Shown here one piece after another: positions 16,826 to 26,103 of a stretch of DNA of 64,000 nucleotides. This stretch comes from CAZIOH01 sp964540815 (GTDB taxonomy: Bacteria > Myxococcota_A > Polyangia > Fen-1088): NCBI GenBank assembly GCA_964540815.1, contig CAZIOH010000028.1, positions 1-64,000 of the forward strand, in the 5' to 3' direction. The translations under genes and the position numbers were made by a program. The first letter of the stretch is position 1, and the number at the start of each line of letters is the position of its first letter. The notes under the pieces are model-generated. The model was not told the DNA's origin and did no database searches. It saw only the letters and a list, made by a program, of their open reading frames with translations.

Positions 16826-18529
16826 ATGCCCTTGTCGAACGTGTCCTCGTCGATGCTCCCTCGGGTCTTCTCGGTGGCTTCCTGGCTCTTGATGATGGGT
16901 GGCATCGCCTCGGTTGGCTGCCAGGGAGGGGGCTCCTCGTCGCCCCTGGTCGGGGCCTCGGGGGGAGCGGGAGGGACCGGGTCCGGGGGAAAGGCGGCTG
17001 GGTCCGGGGACGTCGACGGTGTCGCGGCGGGTGGTGGTGGCTCCGGAGGTGCAGGGGCGAAGCCCGCGGCCTCGGGCGGGGCCCCGGGGGCGGGGGGCGC
17101 TCCCCCTGCGGCGTCGGGTGGGGCCCCGGCGGCCGCGGGTGGTGCGAGCGCTGCCGCGTCGCCTCCGTCGCCCGCCCCCACCAACGAATACAGCGTGGCT
17201 GGCTTTGCCCGCGCGGCGACCGGCGGCGGGGTCATCTCCGAGAGCGACCCCGGCTACTTCAAGGTGACCACCGCGGACGAGCTGGTGGCGGCGCTCGGAC
17301 ACAAGACCGTCAAGGTCATCGAGATCATGAACGACCTCGATCTCGGCTGGAACGAGATCCCCCCCTCGGCCCAGACCGGGGCGCTCCGCGAGGACGAGGC
17401 GCCGATGCTCCACCCGGTGCTGCTCGCCTCGGGCGTCAGCATCATCGACGTGGCCGCCCACGACGGACTCACCATCTTCTCGCTCGGCGGCGCCACCATC
17501 CGGCACGCCCACCTCAACATCAAGCGCAGCAGCAACCTCGTGATCCGCAACCTGCGCTTCGACGAGCTGTGGGAGTGGGACGAGGCATCGAAGGGGAACT
17601 ACGACAAGCTCGGCTGGGACTTCATCACCATCGACATGGCCTCACGCACCGTCTGGATCGACCACTGCACCTTCACCAAGGCGTACGACGGCGTGGTGGA
17701 CGTCAAGGGCGGGAGCTCGGACGTGACCATCTCCTGGAGCGCCTTCCTGGCGGATGACGGCGGACCCGCCAGCTTCGTCCGGCAGCAGATCGCCGCGCTC
17801 GAGGCCAACCCGGCCGGCGCGCCCATGTACGGCTTTCTGCGCGCGAACGGCTTTGGCGTCGACGACATCGTCGACATCGCGCGTTCGCAGAAGAAGGGTC
17901 ACCTCATCGGCGCGCTCGAGCTCGACCCCACCAACGCCGACCTGACGGTCACGCTGCACCACGACTGGTACAAGAACATGCAGGACCGCGTCCCGCGCCT
18001 GCGGGCAGGCAACGCCCACGCCTACAACCTGCTGGTGGACGACGCGGAGGCGTGGACCGCCCGCCTCCGACGCGACGCCATCGTCGCCGCGATGGCGCCC
18101 GCCGCGGCGGCCAAGCTCGACGGTGCCTCGCCGACCTACCACTTCACGGTGACCCTCAACGGGGCCATCTCGACCGAGGGCGGGGCGGTGCTGCTGGAGA
18201 AGTCCAAGCTCTCGGGCGTGGCCTCGCGCATCCGCAACAACCAGGTCGACGCCACGATGCCGGACTACACCGGCAAGATCGAGGCGCTCGACGTGATCAC
18301 CATCCTCGATGGCGTCACCTTTCGCGGAGGGAGCGACGATCCAGGCAGCCCGCTCTCCCCCGTCCCGGCCCCGGTGCTCCCGTTCGCGTGGAACGGCTTC
18401 TCGCAGCTCCCGTACGCTACGAGCCCGGACGATCCGGACACGCTCTCCGATCGGCTGCCGGGGCCCACCGGCGCCGGCGCAGGCAAGCTGACCTGGGATC
18501 GCACCCACTGGCTCACGACCTCGTACTGA
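16826..18529 (+). CDS. Secreted pectate lyase (PL1 family) lipoprotein
   Basis: A 567-aa lipoprotein that should cleave polygalacturonate by beta-elimination. The signal peptide ends in a lipobox, ASVGC. Residues about 35-115 are a Gly/Ala/Ser/Pro stalk. The catalytic parallel beta-helix contains SNLVIRNLRF, the calcium-site block TVWIDHCTFTKAYDGVVDVK and the DRVPRLRAGNAHAYNL segment with the catalytic-arginine region. ATG 16826 begins the signal sequence. The gene stands alone and is flanked on both sides by members of one unusual repeat (16386-16624 and 18573-18643), which hints at acquisition or duplication. Confidence 0.88.
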   Translation: MPLSNVSSSMLPRVFSVASWLLMMGGIASVGCQGGGSSSPLVGASGGAGGTGSGGKAAGSGDVDGVAAGGGGSGGAGAKPAASGGAPGAGGAPPAASGGAPAAAGGASAAASPPSPAPTNEYSVAGFARAATGGGVISESDPGYFKVTTADELVAALGHKTVKVIEIMNDLDLGWNEIPPSAQTGALREDEAPMLHPVLLASGVSIIDVAAHDGLTIFSLGGATIRHAHLNIKRSSNLVIRNLRFDELWEWDEASKGNYDKLGWDFITIDMASRTVWIDHCTFTKAYDGVVDVKGGSSDVTISWSAFLADDGGPASFVRQQIAALEANPAGAPMYGFLRANGFGVDDIVDIARSQKKGHLIGALELDPTNADLTVTLHHDWYKNMQDRVPRLRAGNAHAYNLLVDDAEAWTARLRRDAIVAAMAPAAAAKLDGASPTYHFTVTLNGAISTEGGAVLLEKSKLSGVASRIRNNQVDATMPDYTGKIEALDVITILDGVTFRGGSDDPGSPLSPVPAPVLPFAWNGFSQLPYATSPDDPDTLSDRLPGPTGAGAGKLTWDRTHWLTTSY

Positions 18530-18572
18530 GGACAACCCCTTCGGCTACGGGCCGTCACCGGCGGCCGCGGCC

Positions 18573-18643
18573 GTGATCGTGATCGTGGCCGCCCCCCGTG
18601 TCGTGGCCGTGCACGTGAACATCGCCCCCCCGTGGACGTGATC
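18573..18643. repeat. Second copy of the pectate-lyase-flanking repeat
   Basis: This 71-bp segment starts GTGATCGTGATCGTGGCC, runs through GTGCACGTGAACATC and ends GTGGACGTGATC. It lines up along its length with 16404-16476 in the same orientation. On the minus strand one frame reads as a His/Asp/Gly-rich peptide (DVHVHGHDTGGGHDHDHG). It lies between the convergent ends of the lyase gene and rnhA. Confidence 0.7.
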
Positions 18644-18682
18644 GATGCGGCGCGTGTGCGCGCGCCGCGACTCGGCCTCCGT

Positions 18683-19456
18683 TCAGCGCGCGGCGGCGGG
18701 GCGCCGGCGGGCGTTGGCGATGGCCTCGCGGCCGAGCTCGTCGCAGCGCTCGTTCTCGGGTACGCCCGCGTGGCCCCGGACCTTCACGAACGCCACCTCC
18801 CCCGGAAAGGCGGCCAGGCCCTGGCGGATGCGCGCCACCAGCTCCTGGTTGGCCTTGGCCTTCCATCCCTTGTCGAGAAGGCCGATGGCGTAGCCCGAGT
18901 CGCTGTACACCCGGACATGCACCTCGGGCCGGGCCGGCGCGGTGGCGGTGCCGGGCGCGCCGCCTTCGCTCTTCAGTCGCTGCGCCACCACCTCGAGGCC
19001 CCGCTCGATGGCCACGAGCTCGGCGATGTTGTTGGTGCCGAGGCCGAGGTACTCCCCGAGCTCCTGTCGTTCGTCGCCGGCGATCACCACCACGCCGATG
19101 CCCATCGGCCCCGGGTTGCCCGAGCAGGCCCCATCGGTCCAGACGTGAAAGGTCGCGCCCGGATCGGCGGGCCCGCGCGCGACGCCAGGCGTCCCGCCGC
19201 GCGCCTTGCGCGTCGCCGGCTTTCCACCGGTGCCTCCGGGCCGCGTCGGTGGCTGTTCGGAGAGCCGCTCGCCCGCGGCCTGGGACGGCCGGTCTCCCCA
19301 CGGCGCAAGGTTGGCGGGGCCCGGCCGGTAGGTCTTGGTGTCGGCCTCGCGGTACTTCATCTCCGCCCGCCCTTCGGCGTCGAGCACGATGCGGTGGCCA
19401 TCGTCCACCTGCACGAGGACCGCGTCTCCGCGGAAGCGCATTTTCTGCCAGGGCAT
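18683..19456 (-). CDS. rnhA: Ribonuclease HI with N-terminal extension
   Basis: A 257-aa enzyme that cuts the RNA strand of RNA-DNA hybrids. The catalytic domain (residues about 108-250) has all four acidic residues: Asp in WTDGACSGNPGP, Glu in TNNIAELVAIERGL, Asp in YSDSGYAIG and the terminal Asp in RGHAGVPENERCDELG. The first 105 residues are an extra module (MRFRGDAVLVQVDDGHRIVL, then a charged Pro/Gly linker). It is not the usual hybrid-binding domain of eukaryotic RNase H1. ATG 19456 was chosen; nothing conserved lies upstream. It is divergent from the gene at 19593. Confidence 0.9.
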   Translation of the reverse strand: MPWQKMRFRGDAVLVQVDDGHRIVLDAEGRAEMKYREADTKTYRPGPANLAPWGDRPSQAAGERLSEQPPTRPGGTGGKPATRKARGGTPGVARGPADPGATFHVWTDGACSGNPGPMGIGVVVIAGDERQELGEYLGLGTNNIAELVAIERGLEVVAQRLKSEGGAPGTATAPARPEVHVRVYSDSGYAIGLLDKGWKAKANQELVARIRQGLAAFPGEVAFVKVRGHAGVPENERCDELGREAIANARRRPAAAR

Positions 19457-19592
19457 GCGCAGCACTATGCTCGAAACGGCCCGGGTCTTTCCAGCGGGCA
19501 TCGTCGGCGCGTGGTCCGCGCGTTCACACGCCTGGCGCGCGCCTCGGCCGCGCCGAGTTGCGGCCCGCGGTCGCCCGCGATAGACGCCTCCC

Positions 19593-20699
19593 ATGCTTGC
19601 CCAGGCTCCGAGGACGCGTCGCCCGACCGGTCGCCCCGCGGATGGGTGGGTGGGCACGCTCCTCCTCCTCGGGGGGATCGCCCTCGGCGCGACCGGGGCC
19701 TGTCGTGGGGGGTGTTCGCGCGCACCCGCGGTCCGCGGCCCGCTCGACGGCAACCTGGCCTGGTTTCCCCCGGAGACCCGCATCGTCATCTCGGCCGATC
19801 TTCGCCGCCTGCGGCGGACCCGGCTCGGCCGCCGCTTGCCGCCGCTGGCGGCGACCGAGCCGGCGGACCGACAGCGCATCGACGACTTCGTTCAGCGAAC
19901 CGGCTTCGATCCGTTCCAGCACATCGACGCCCTCACCGTTGCGTTCCCCGAGGAGGCCCGCGCTTCCGGTCAGCTCGGCGTGATCCTGCGCGCCAGTCAC
20001 CTCGACGAGTCCCGGCTCGTGGCGTACGCCCGCGACCAGATCTCCAAGGCCGGCGACGATCTGTTCTCGTTTCGCCGCTCGGGGCGAATCCTGTGGGCGG
20101 CGCACCAGGCGCCCACCACCGCGGCCTTCTTCGTCGGGGATGGCAGCCTGGTGATCGGCGCGGGCGGCTGGGCCGAGCGGATGGCCGAGCTGTCGAACGC
20201 CCCTGCCCCGAGCGCCGACCTGGCGGCGGCCGCGGCGCCGCCGGGCGCGGAGGCGAACCTCGAGCTCGTGCACCTCATCGAGCGTGCGGGCGCCAACCGA
20301 CCCCTCGTCGCGGCGGCCATCGTCCCCGCCTCGACCCGGGCGGCGCTCGCCGCCGATCCAGCGCTGTCGGTGGCCGCGGGGGTGAGCCGCCTGTCGCTGT
20401 CGATGGACGGCGACGACGCGACCGACATCCAGCTCACGGCGGATCTGGCCAGCCGGGAGCAGGCGCATCAGATGGTGGAGCGCATCGAGGCCGCCATCCG
20501 CGCCGCCAAGGCCAGCCCCCGGGTGCTCTTGCTCGGGATCGGACCGTTCCTCGACAGCCTGCACGCGCGCGAGCGTGGGGTGGCCTGCGAGCTCTCGATC
20601 CACCTGTCGGCCGCGCAGACCGACGACGCCGTCGAGCGCCTGCAGGCCTTCGTGGCGCTCGCGCGTCAAGGGCCGATCCCCGGGTTTCCGCGCCCCTGA
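19593..20699 (+). CDS. Probable exported lipoprotein, unknown function
   Basis: A 368-aa protein. A hydrophobic segment (GTLLLLGGIALGATGAC) with a cysteine at its end suggests a lipoprotein signal. The rest is soluble alpha/beta with an N-terminal block LDGNLAWFPPETRIVISADLRRL, of the kind seen in myxobacterial proteins that begin by describing a folded beta-sheet domain after the signal. No catalytic residues are recognised. It is divergent from rnhA (136 bp) and 105 bp upstream of the H1-like gene. Confidence 0.55.
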   Translation: MLAQAPRTRRPTGRPADGWVGTLLLLGGIALGATGACRGGCSRAPAVRGPLDGNLAWFPPETRIVISADLRRLRRTRLGRRLPPLAATEPADRQRIDDFVQRTGFDPFQHIDALTVAFPEEARASGQLGVILRASHLDESRLVAYARDQISKAGDDLFSFRRSGRILWAAHQAPTTAAFFVGDGSLVIGAGGWAERMAELSNAPAPSADLAAAAAPPGAEANLELVHLIERAGANRPLVAAAIVPASTRAALAADPALSVAAGVSRLSLSMDGDDATDIQLTADLASREQAHQMVERIEAAIRAAKASPRVLLLGIGPFLDSLHARERGVACELSIHLSAAQTDDAVERLQAFVALARQGPIPGFPRP

Positions 20700-20747
20700 G
20701 CACGTGTCCCCCCAACAACCCGTCCTCGTCCTCGTCGCCGAACGGCA

Positions 20748-20776
20748 TTGCCTTTACTTGGCCCCTGGGTTAAACA
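20748..20776 (+). promoter_or_regulatory. Candidate promoter of the basic-tailed protein gene
   Basis: TTGCCT (20748-20753) and TAAACA (20771-20776) are separated by 17 bp, giving a start site near 20783. The gene's AAGGAG ribosome site follows at about 20791. The -10 match is modest. Confidence 0.4.
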
Positions 20777-20804
20777 CACCCCCTTTTCCAAGGAGAATCC
20801 TGCG

Positions 20805-21254
20805 ATGGCGACCAAGAGCCCGCTTGCCCGGGTCAAAGACGAATTTGGTGGCAAGGACAAGCTGGTCGACAAGATTGTCGGCTTGATTGGATCTCAGTCG
20901 GAAGACGAGTCCAAGGACGATCTGCGTCGCCGGTTGCTCGGGGCCGCCAACAGCAAGCTCGTGCGCCTGCATGGCGTCGCCACCAAGGTCAAGGAGCTGG
21001 GGGGCCGCGAGCAGCTCGCCACGGCCGCCGCGACCGAGATGGGTCATGGCAAGGACAAGGACTTCGTCGAGAAGCTATCGACGTACTCCACGGGCCGACT
21101 GGTCGACATGCTCGGCAGCGCCCGACGGCGGAGCCAGCGGGCGAGCGCCAAGGCGGCTCGCCAGGGCAAACCACGCGCCGCTGCGGCCGCCGCCAAGACG
21201 ACTCCCAAGGCCGATTCCAAGGCCAAGGCCCCCGCCCCCTCCGCGCGTCGCTAG
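20805..21254 (+). CDS. Small protein with histone H1-like Lys/Ala-rich tail
   Basis: A 149-aa cytoplasmic protein. The N-terminal 110 residues are helical and mixed-charge (ARVKDEFGGKDKLVDKIVGL; STGRLVDMLGSARRR). The last 45 are a flexible Lys/Ala/Pro tail rich in KxAxAxPKA-type words, like the tails of bacterial histone H1-like and other nucleic-acid-binding proteins. ATG 20805 has a strong AAGGAG ribosome site. Nucleic-acid binding is an inference from the tail; the N-terminal domain is not recognised. Confidence 0.65.
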   Translation: MATKSPLARVKDEFGGKDKLVDKIVGLIGSQSEDESKDDLRRRLLGAANSKLVRLHGVATKVKELGGREQLATAAATEMGHGKDKDFVEKLSTYSTGRLVDMLGSARRRSQRASAKAARQGKPRAAAAAAKTTPKADSKAKAPAPSARR

Positions 21255-21294
21255 AGAGATTCGCGGGTCACCGCGCATCCGAGATGCGGTCCCC

Positions 21295-22905
21295 GTGACG
21301 ACGTCGCCTGCTGACCTCCCGGACTGGCGGAAGCTGCTGCCAGCCACCGTGGGCCGCCAGCACGGCTGCGGCCCCCAGGGCCGGCGTCTGCGCGGCGGTC
21401 CGGGCCTCCTCGGCGTGCTCGCCCTCGGCCTGGTGCTTGCCCCGGTGCCTCCCGCCGGGACGCTTCCCGCGGCGGCGCATGAGCCGCCGCCGGCTCCGCG
21501 ACCCGCCGGGGCGCCGGTGCCGGTCCCCGTGCTGACGCTGGCGGTCGTGGTGGCGCCGCGGCTCGTCCGTGGACCCTACCTGGTGGTGCTGGGCGACAAC
21601 GCCATCGGGGCTGCCTGGGAGACCGATCTCCCGGCCCGCGGAACCCTCGCCATCGCGCCTGCGCAGCCGCAACGCGCGCCCGATGCCCACACCCCAGAGC
21701 TCCGCGCGCCCGCCGTCGGCGCCACTGCGCCCGGGCGCAGCAGGGCGTCGGCCAGCGGGGCGGTCCGGATCGTTCGCGCGGACACGGTGGGATTGCGCCA
21801 GGTGGTCCGGCTCCCGGGCCTCGAGCCCGGCCGCCGCTACCAGTATTCGGTCGAGATCGAGGCGCCAGGCGCTCGCCCCGGGGCCGCGGCTCCGCTCGCC
21901 TCCCGCCCGCGCGGCGACCTCGCCGCGCGCGGGCCAGTGCCCGGCAGCGCGAGCGCGTCGCCGCCCGCCGAGCTCGAAGCGCCGCCACGCCGGGACGGGC
22001 CCGTGCGGTTCGTGGTCTACGGCGACATGCGGGCCCCTGGACACGCGGAGCATGCCCAGGTCGTCGAGGGCATCCTGCGCGAGAAGCCGAGCCTGGTGCT
22101 CAACACCGGCGATCTGGTGGCCGCCGGGGGCGATGCTTCGGCCTGGCAGCGCTACTTCGAGATCACCCGGGCCCTCGGCGCCACCACCCCCGTCGTGCCG
22201 GCGCTCGGCAACCACGAGTCCTACCTCGGGGGCGCCGCCCGGTCCTGGGCGCTCTTCGGGCTGAAGTCGGCGGGGAGAGCCCCGGCCAGCGGCTATGCCT
22301 CCTTCGAATGGGGCGCGCTCCACTTCGTGGTGCTCGATACCAACGCCCTCGATGCCGAACAGCTGGCCTGGCTGACGCGCGATCTGGCCGCCGCTGCCCA
22401 CCGCCATCCCCGCGCCATCTTCGCCATCTGCCACGAAGGGCCCTGGTCGAGCGGACCGCATGGGGGCTCGAGCGCCATGGAGCGAGATGTGGTGCCGATC
22501 CTGGCGGCGGGCGGGGTCACCCTGCTGTTCGCGGGCCACGATCACCTCTACGAGCGGGGCGCGGGGCCCGTCCGGGGCGGCGGCGGCGCGACCCCACGCC
22601 GGTTCCCCTATGTGGTCACCGGCGGTGGCGGCGCGCCGCTTTACAACCCCACCTGCGAGGTGGTCTCGCCGGCGTCCGCGGGAGCCCCTGGCTCCGGGGG
22701 GGGGCCGGCCTCCGGGCTCCCACCGTGCCCGCCATCGGTGGAGATCGTTCGCAAGGCGTACCACTACATCGTGGTGGACGTGGATGCCGACGGCGTCCGC
22801 GTCTGCCCGCGGGCGCCCGACGGCACCGCCATCGAGCCCTGCTGGTCGCCGCCGGCGCCGGTGCAGCCGCCATCCTTTCGCCCGGTGTCCGGGCGGACCC
22901 GGTAG
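21295..22905 (+). CDS. Secreted metallophosphoesterase (purple acid phosphatase-like)
   Basis: A 536-aa exported phosphoesterase. After a signal segment (LLGVLALGLVLAPV) comes a fibronectin-like N-terminal domain typical of purple acid phosphatases (LVRGPYLVVLGDNAIGAAWETD and LPGLEPGRRYQYSVEI). The calcineurin-type catalytic domain follows, with dinuclear metal motifs YGDMR, NTGDLV, GNHES and AGHDHLYER. The C-terminus carries a few cysteines that may pair. GTG 21295 is the first plausible start in frame and lies 41 bp after the preceding gene; its ribosome site is weak. The natural substrate is unknown. Confidence 0.85.
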   Translation: MTTSPADLPDWRKLLPATVGRQHGCGPQGRRLRGGPGLLGVLALGLVLAPVPPAGTLPAAAHEPPPAPRPAGAPVPVPVLTLAVVVAPRLVRGPYLVVLGDNAIGAAWETDLPARGTLAIAPAQPQRAPDAHTPELRAPAVGATAPGRSRASASGAVRIVRADTVGLRQVVRLPGLEPGRRYQYSVEIEAPGARPGAAAPLASRPRGDLAARGPVPGSASASPPAELEAPPRRDGPVRFVVYGDMRAPGHAEHAQVVEGILREKPSLVLNTGDLVAAGGDASAWQRYFEITRALGATTPVVPALGNHESYLGGAARSWALFGLKSAGRAPASGYASFEWGALHFVVLDTNALDAEQLAWLTRDLAAAAHRHPRAIFAICHEGPWSSGPHGGSSAMERDVVPILAAGGVTLLFAGHDHLYERGAGPVRGGGGATPRRFPYVVTGGGGAPLYNPTCEVVSPASAGAPGSGGGPASGLPPCPPSVEIVRKAYHYIVVDVDADGVRVCPRAPDGTAIEPCWSPPAPVQPPSFRPVSGRTR

Positions 22906-23003
22906 CCGAGCTCAGGTGTCCGGGCGAAGGTGCGCGACGACCGCCCGAGACTTCCCCGAGATCCGAGGGTGTCCGAGGTCCGAGGGTGCCGACGTCCGAG
23001 TCG

Positions 23004-24470
23004 TCAGATCGACTCGCCGTCCGGTCCGCGCAGCTCGGGCGCCGGCAAGCCGAGGGCGCGCAGCGGTGCCTCGAGGGTCGCGCGGTCGCCGACGATCACG
23101 ATGCCGAGCCGCGACGGCTCGAGGTACCGCTCGGCCACCGCGCGCAGGTCCGCGGCGGTGGTCCGCTCGACCGCGCTGATGAAGCGCGCCGGCTCGTCCA
23201 TGGGCAGATCGTAAAGCCCGAGATCCGAGAAGGTGGCCGCCGTGCCCGCCGAGGTGGAGAGGGCCTCGGCCGTCCGGTCGAGCAGAGAGGCCTTGGCCTT
23301 GGTGAGCTCGGGCACCGAGGCGTCCTCGGTTCGAATCTTCTCGATCTCCGAGAGAAACTCGGTGACGGCGGGTGCGGTGACCGCCGAGAACACCGACGAG
23401 CGCGCCACGAACGCCGACGGGTGGCGGTAGGCGCTGAAGTGCGAGCTCGCGCCGTAGGTGTAGCCCTTGACCTCGCGCAAGGTGAAGTTCAGCCGGCTCG
23501 TGAAGCTGCCGCCCAGGATGACGTTGAGCATGGACAGCGCGGGGCGATCGGGGGCGAAGCGGTGGGTGCCGGGACCCACCACCCGGATCACGCTCTGGGG
23601 CGCTCCGGGGCGATCCACCAGCACCAGGCGCGGGCGCGGTGGGAAGGAGAACTCGCTCGGCTGGTCCGGGAGCGCTCGCGGCGCCCAGCTGGCGAAGGCC
23701 GCGTCGAGCTGCGCGCGCAGGCGCCCGGGGTCGAAGTCACCGGCCACCGTGAGGACGGCATTGTTGGGTCGCCAGAACGTCTGATGGAACCGCTGGACGT
23801 CGCCGAGCGACGTCGCGCGCACCGTGGCCTCGAACCCGTCGACGGGGCGGCCGTAGGGATGTCCGTCTCCATAGAGGGTCATGGCGGTCACCAGGTCGGC
23901 CACCGCTTCGGGCTGGTCCCGCCGCTGGGCGAGCCCGGTCAGCCGATCGTGCTTCACGCGCTCCCAGTCGGTGTCGAGCATCCGGGGTCGCATGACGACG
24001 TCGGTGGCGATTCCGAGGGCCTCGACGAACTCGCCGGCAGGGACCTGCAGCGTCAGCTGGCAGCCGTCGCGCCCGGCGCCGACCCAGAGATCCGCGCCGA
24101 GCTGCTCGGTGGCCTCCGAGATCTCGAGCGCGTTGCGCTCGCCAGCCCCCTCGTCCAGCATCTCGGCGGTGAGGGAGGCGAGGCCCGCCCGGTCCGGCGG
24201 ATCCCGGTCCGCGCCGGTGCGGAGCACGAGGTTCAAGGCCACGATGGGCGCGGCGTTCCGGTGGATGGCCAGCACCTCCGCCCCGCAGGACAGCCGGAAG
24301 CGGACGGGCGTGGGCGGGGTGAGGGGGGGCAATGGCCCGACCGCCGGCGCCTGTCGCATGTAGTCCGGCACGGTCACCGCGGAAGGGGTGGGCGCCACCG
24401 TTCCTGCCGCCGGGGACGCGGTCACGTTCGCGGTCGCGTTGGCGGTCACGTCGGATCGAACGGTGGTCAT
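23004..24470 (-). CDS. M16-family peptidase-like protein, catalytically inactive partner
   Basis: A 488-aa protein with the two-lobe M16 fold (GLASLTAEMLDEGAG; FWRPNNAVLTVAGDFDP; LNVILGGSFTSRLNFTLRE; KGYTYGASSHFSAY). The zinc motif HxxEH is replaced by LASLTAE, so it cannot bind zinc as active members do. In bacteria such proteins pair with an active M16 subunit to form a heterodimeric processing peptidase. ATG 24470 has AAGGAG upstream and overlaps the stop of the active M16 gene by ATGA, so the two are translationally coupled. The first 50 residues are low-complexity. Confidence 0.88.
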   Translation of the reverse strand: MTTVRSDVTANATANVTASPAAGTVAPTPSAVTVPDYMRQAPAVGPLPPLTPPTPVRFRLSCGAEVLAIHRNAAPIVALNLVLRTGADRDPPDRAGLASLTAEMLDEGAGERNALEISEATEQLGADLWVGAGRDGCQLTLQVPAGEFVEALGIATDVVMRPRMLDTDWERVKHDRLTGLAQRRDQPEAVADLVTAMTLYGDGHPYGRPVDGFEATVRATSLGDVQRFHQTFWRPNNAVLTVAGDFDPGRLRAQLDAAFASWAPRALPDQPSEFSFPPRPRLVLVDRPGAPQSVIRVVGPGTHRFAPDRPALSMLNVILGGSFTSRLNFTLREVKGYTYGASSHFSAYRHPSAFVARSSVFSAVTAPAVTEFLSEIEKIRTEDASVPELTKAKASLLDRTAEALSTSAGTAATFSDLGLYDLPMDEPARFISAVERTTAADLRAVAERYLEPSRLGIVIVGDRATLEAPLRALGLPAPELRGPDGESI

Positions 24471-25903
24471 GGTTGCTCCTTGGTGGCGGGCAAGGGCAAG
24501 GGCTTGGCGGCGCCGTTCACGATGTCCGACGCTCCCTGGCCCTGGCGGTCGGACGCGGCATGTGCGTGCCCGTCGCTGTCGTCGTCCTCGTCGTCGTGCC
24601 CTTGGTCCCCCTCTTCGCCCCCGGCCTCGGCCTCGGCCTCGGTCCCGGAGCCGTCGGGCATGATGGTCATGACCAGGCGATGCGCGCGCACCACCTGCGC
24701 GAAGATCTCCCGCACGGATTCGCAGGTGAGCTTCTCGTAGCGGGCCAGGTCCTCCGCCAGCCCGTCGGGATGCCCGAGCAGCCGCTCGTAGTGGTTGAGG
24801 AGATCCGCGCGGGTCTGCAGGCTGTCGAGGCTCTTGAACGAATCGGCGAAGTGGGTGTTGCGGGCGCGCTCCAGCTCCTCCTCGGTGGGGCCGTTCTCCG
24901 CCAGCTCGGCCAGCACCTGCTCGGTGGCGGCCTCGATGGCATCGAGGGTCTGGCCCGGCTTGGCGGTGGCGCCGAGCCCGAACAGGCTGCCGAGCATGAG
25001 CGAGCTCTGGTAAGCCCAGGCGTCCTGGGCGATCCGCTGCTCGTACACCAGGGCCTTGTAGAGGCGGCTCGACTTCCCCCCGCCGAGGATGTGGGCCGCC
25101 AGATCCAGCTCCGCGTCGCCGGGCGCGAACAGGGCCGGGGAGTGCCACTCCATGCGCAGCCGGGGCAGCTGCACCCGGTCGGTCACGGACATCCGGTGGG
25201 TCGCCGTCAGCACCGCCGGCGCGACGCTGCGCGGGGAAGGCGGCTCGCGGTAGGGCATCCAGGCGAAGTACCTGTCGACCAGCCGCCGGGCCTCGCCCGG
25301 CTCGAAGTCTCCGGCGATGACCAGGGACGCGTTCGACGGGCGGTAGAAGCGGTCGAAGAAGTCGCGCACGTCCGCCACGGTGGCGGCCTCGAGATCCGCG
25401 TGCGACCCGATCACCGGCCAGTGGTAAGGATGGCTCGGCGGGTACATGGTCTCGGGGACCAGCAGCTCGGCGCGTCCATACGGGCGGTTCTCGTAGGACT
25501 GGCGGCGCTCGTTCTGCACGACCTTGCGCTGCCCCTCGAGCTCGTCATCCGTGATCACGTTGGGCAAGGTGGCCAGGCGATCCGCCTCCAGCCAGAGGAA
25601 GGTCTCGAGCAGGTTGGCCGGCCCGATCTCGTAGTAGTTCGTGCGGTCGTTGCTGGTGGTGCCGTTGTTGTGGCCGCCCCAGTTCTCCATGATCGCGTCG
25701 AACGAGGGGTAGGGGGCGTTCTGCGAGCCCATGAACATGAGGTGCTCGAAGAGGTGCGCGAACCCGGTGCGCCCGACCTGCTCGTCCTTGGAGCCGACGT
25801 GGTACCACAGGTCGACGGCCACGAGCGGGCTCGAGCGATCGGGATGCAGGATGACCCGCAGGCCATTGTCGAGAATGAATTTTTGGAAGGGAATCGAGCG
25901 CAT
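24467..25903 (-). CDS. M16-family zinc metallopeptidase, active subunit
   Basis: A 478-aa peptidase with the inverted zinc motif HLFEH (His50, Glu53, His54) and the distal glutamate in VVQNERRQ (Glu132). The second lobe includes HILGGGKSSRLYKALVYEQ. It lacks an evident signal peptide, so it may act in the cytoplasm or be exported by another route. The last 60 residues are unusual: an acidic and His-containing tail (GHDDEDDDSDGHAHAASD). It is the first gene of a two-gene operon with the inactive M16 partner. Confidence 0.93.
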   Translation of the reverse strand: MRSIPFQKFILDNGLRVILHPDRSSPLVAVDLWYHVGSKDEQVGRTGFAHLFEHLMFMGSQNAPYPSFDAIMENWGGHNNGTTSNDRTNYYEIGPANLLETFLWLEADRLATLPNVITDDELEGQRKVVQNERRQSYENRPYGRAELLVPETMYPPSHPYHWPVIGSHADLEAATVADVRDFFDRFYRPSNASLVIAGDFEPGEARRLVDRYFAWMPYREPPSPRSVAPAVLTATHRMSVTDRVQLPRLRMEWHSPALFAPGDAELDLAAHILGGGKSSRLYKALVYEQRIAQDAWAYQSSLMLGSLFGLGATAKPGQTLDAIEAATEQVLAELAENGPTEEELERARNTHFADSFKSLDSLQTRADLLNHYERLLGHPDGLAEDLARYEKLTCESVREIFAQVVRAHRLVMTIMPDGSGTEAEAEAGGEEGDQGHDDEDDDSDGHAHAASDRQGQGASDIVNGAAKPLPLPATKEQP

Positions 25904-26103
25904 GAGGAACCGGGACCCCCAGACCCCCTGAAGATGGCGGGGCGGCTAAGAGGAAGAGGACGTGAGACGCGGGACGACGGAGCGAAAGATGCATGTATGG
26001 CCGAGATGCTCGGGCGCGGCCAGCCAAAAGGCGCCAGCATCCTATACGCGCCCGTGCCCGAGGTTGCCAATCGGATACAATCGCCGCCGGCGCTTCACGT
26101 GGA

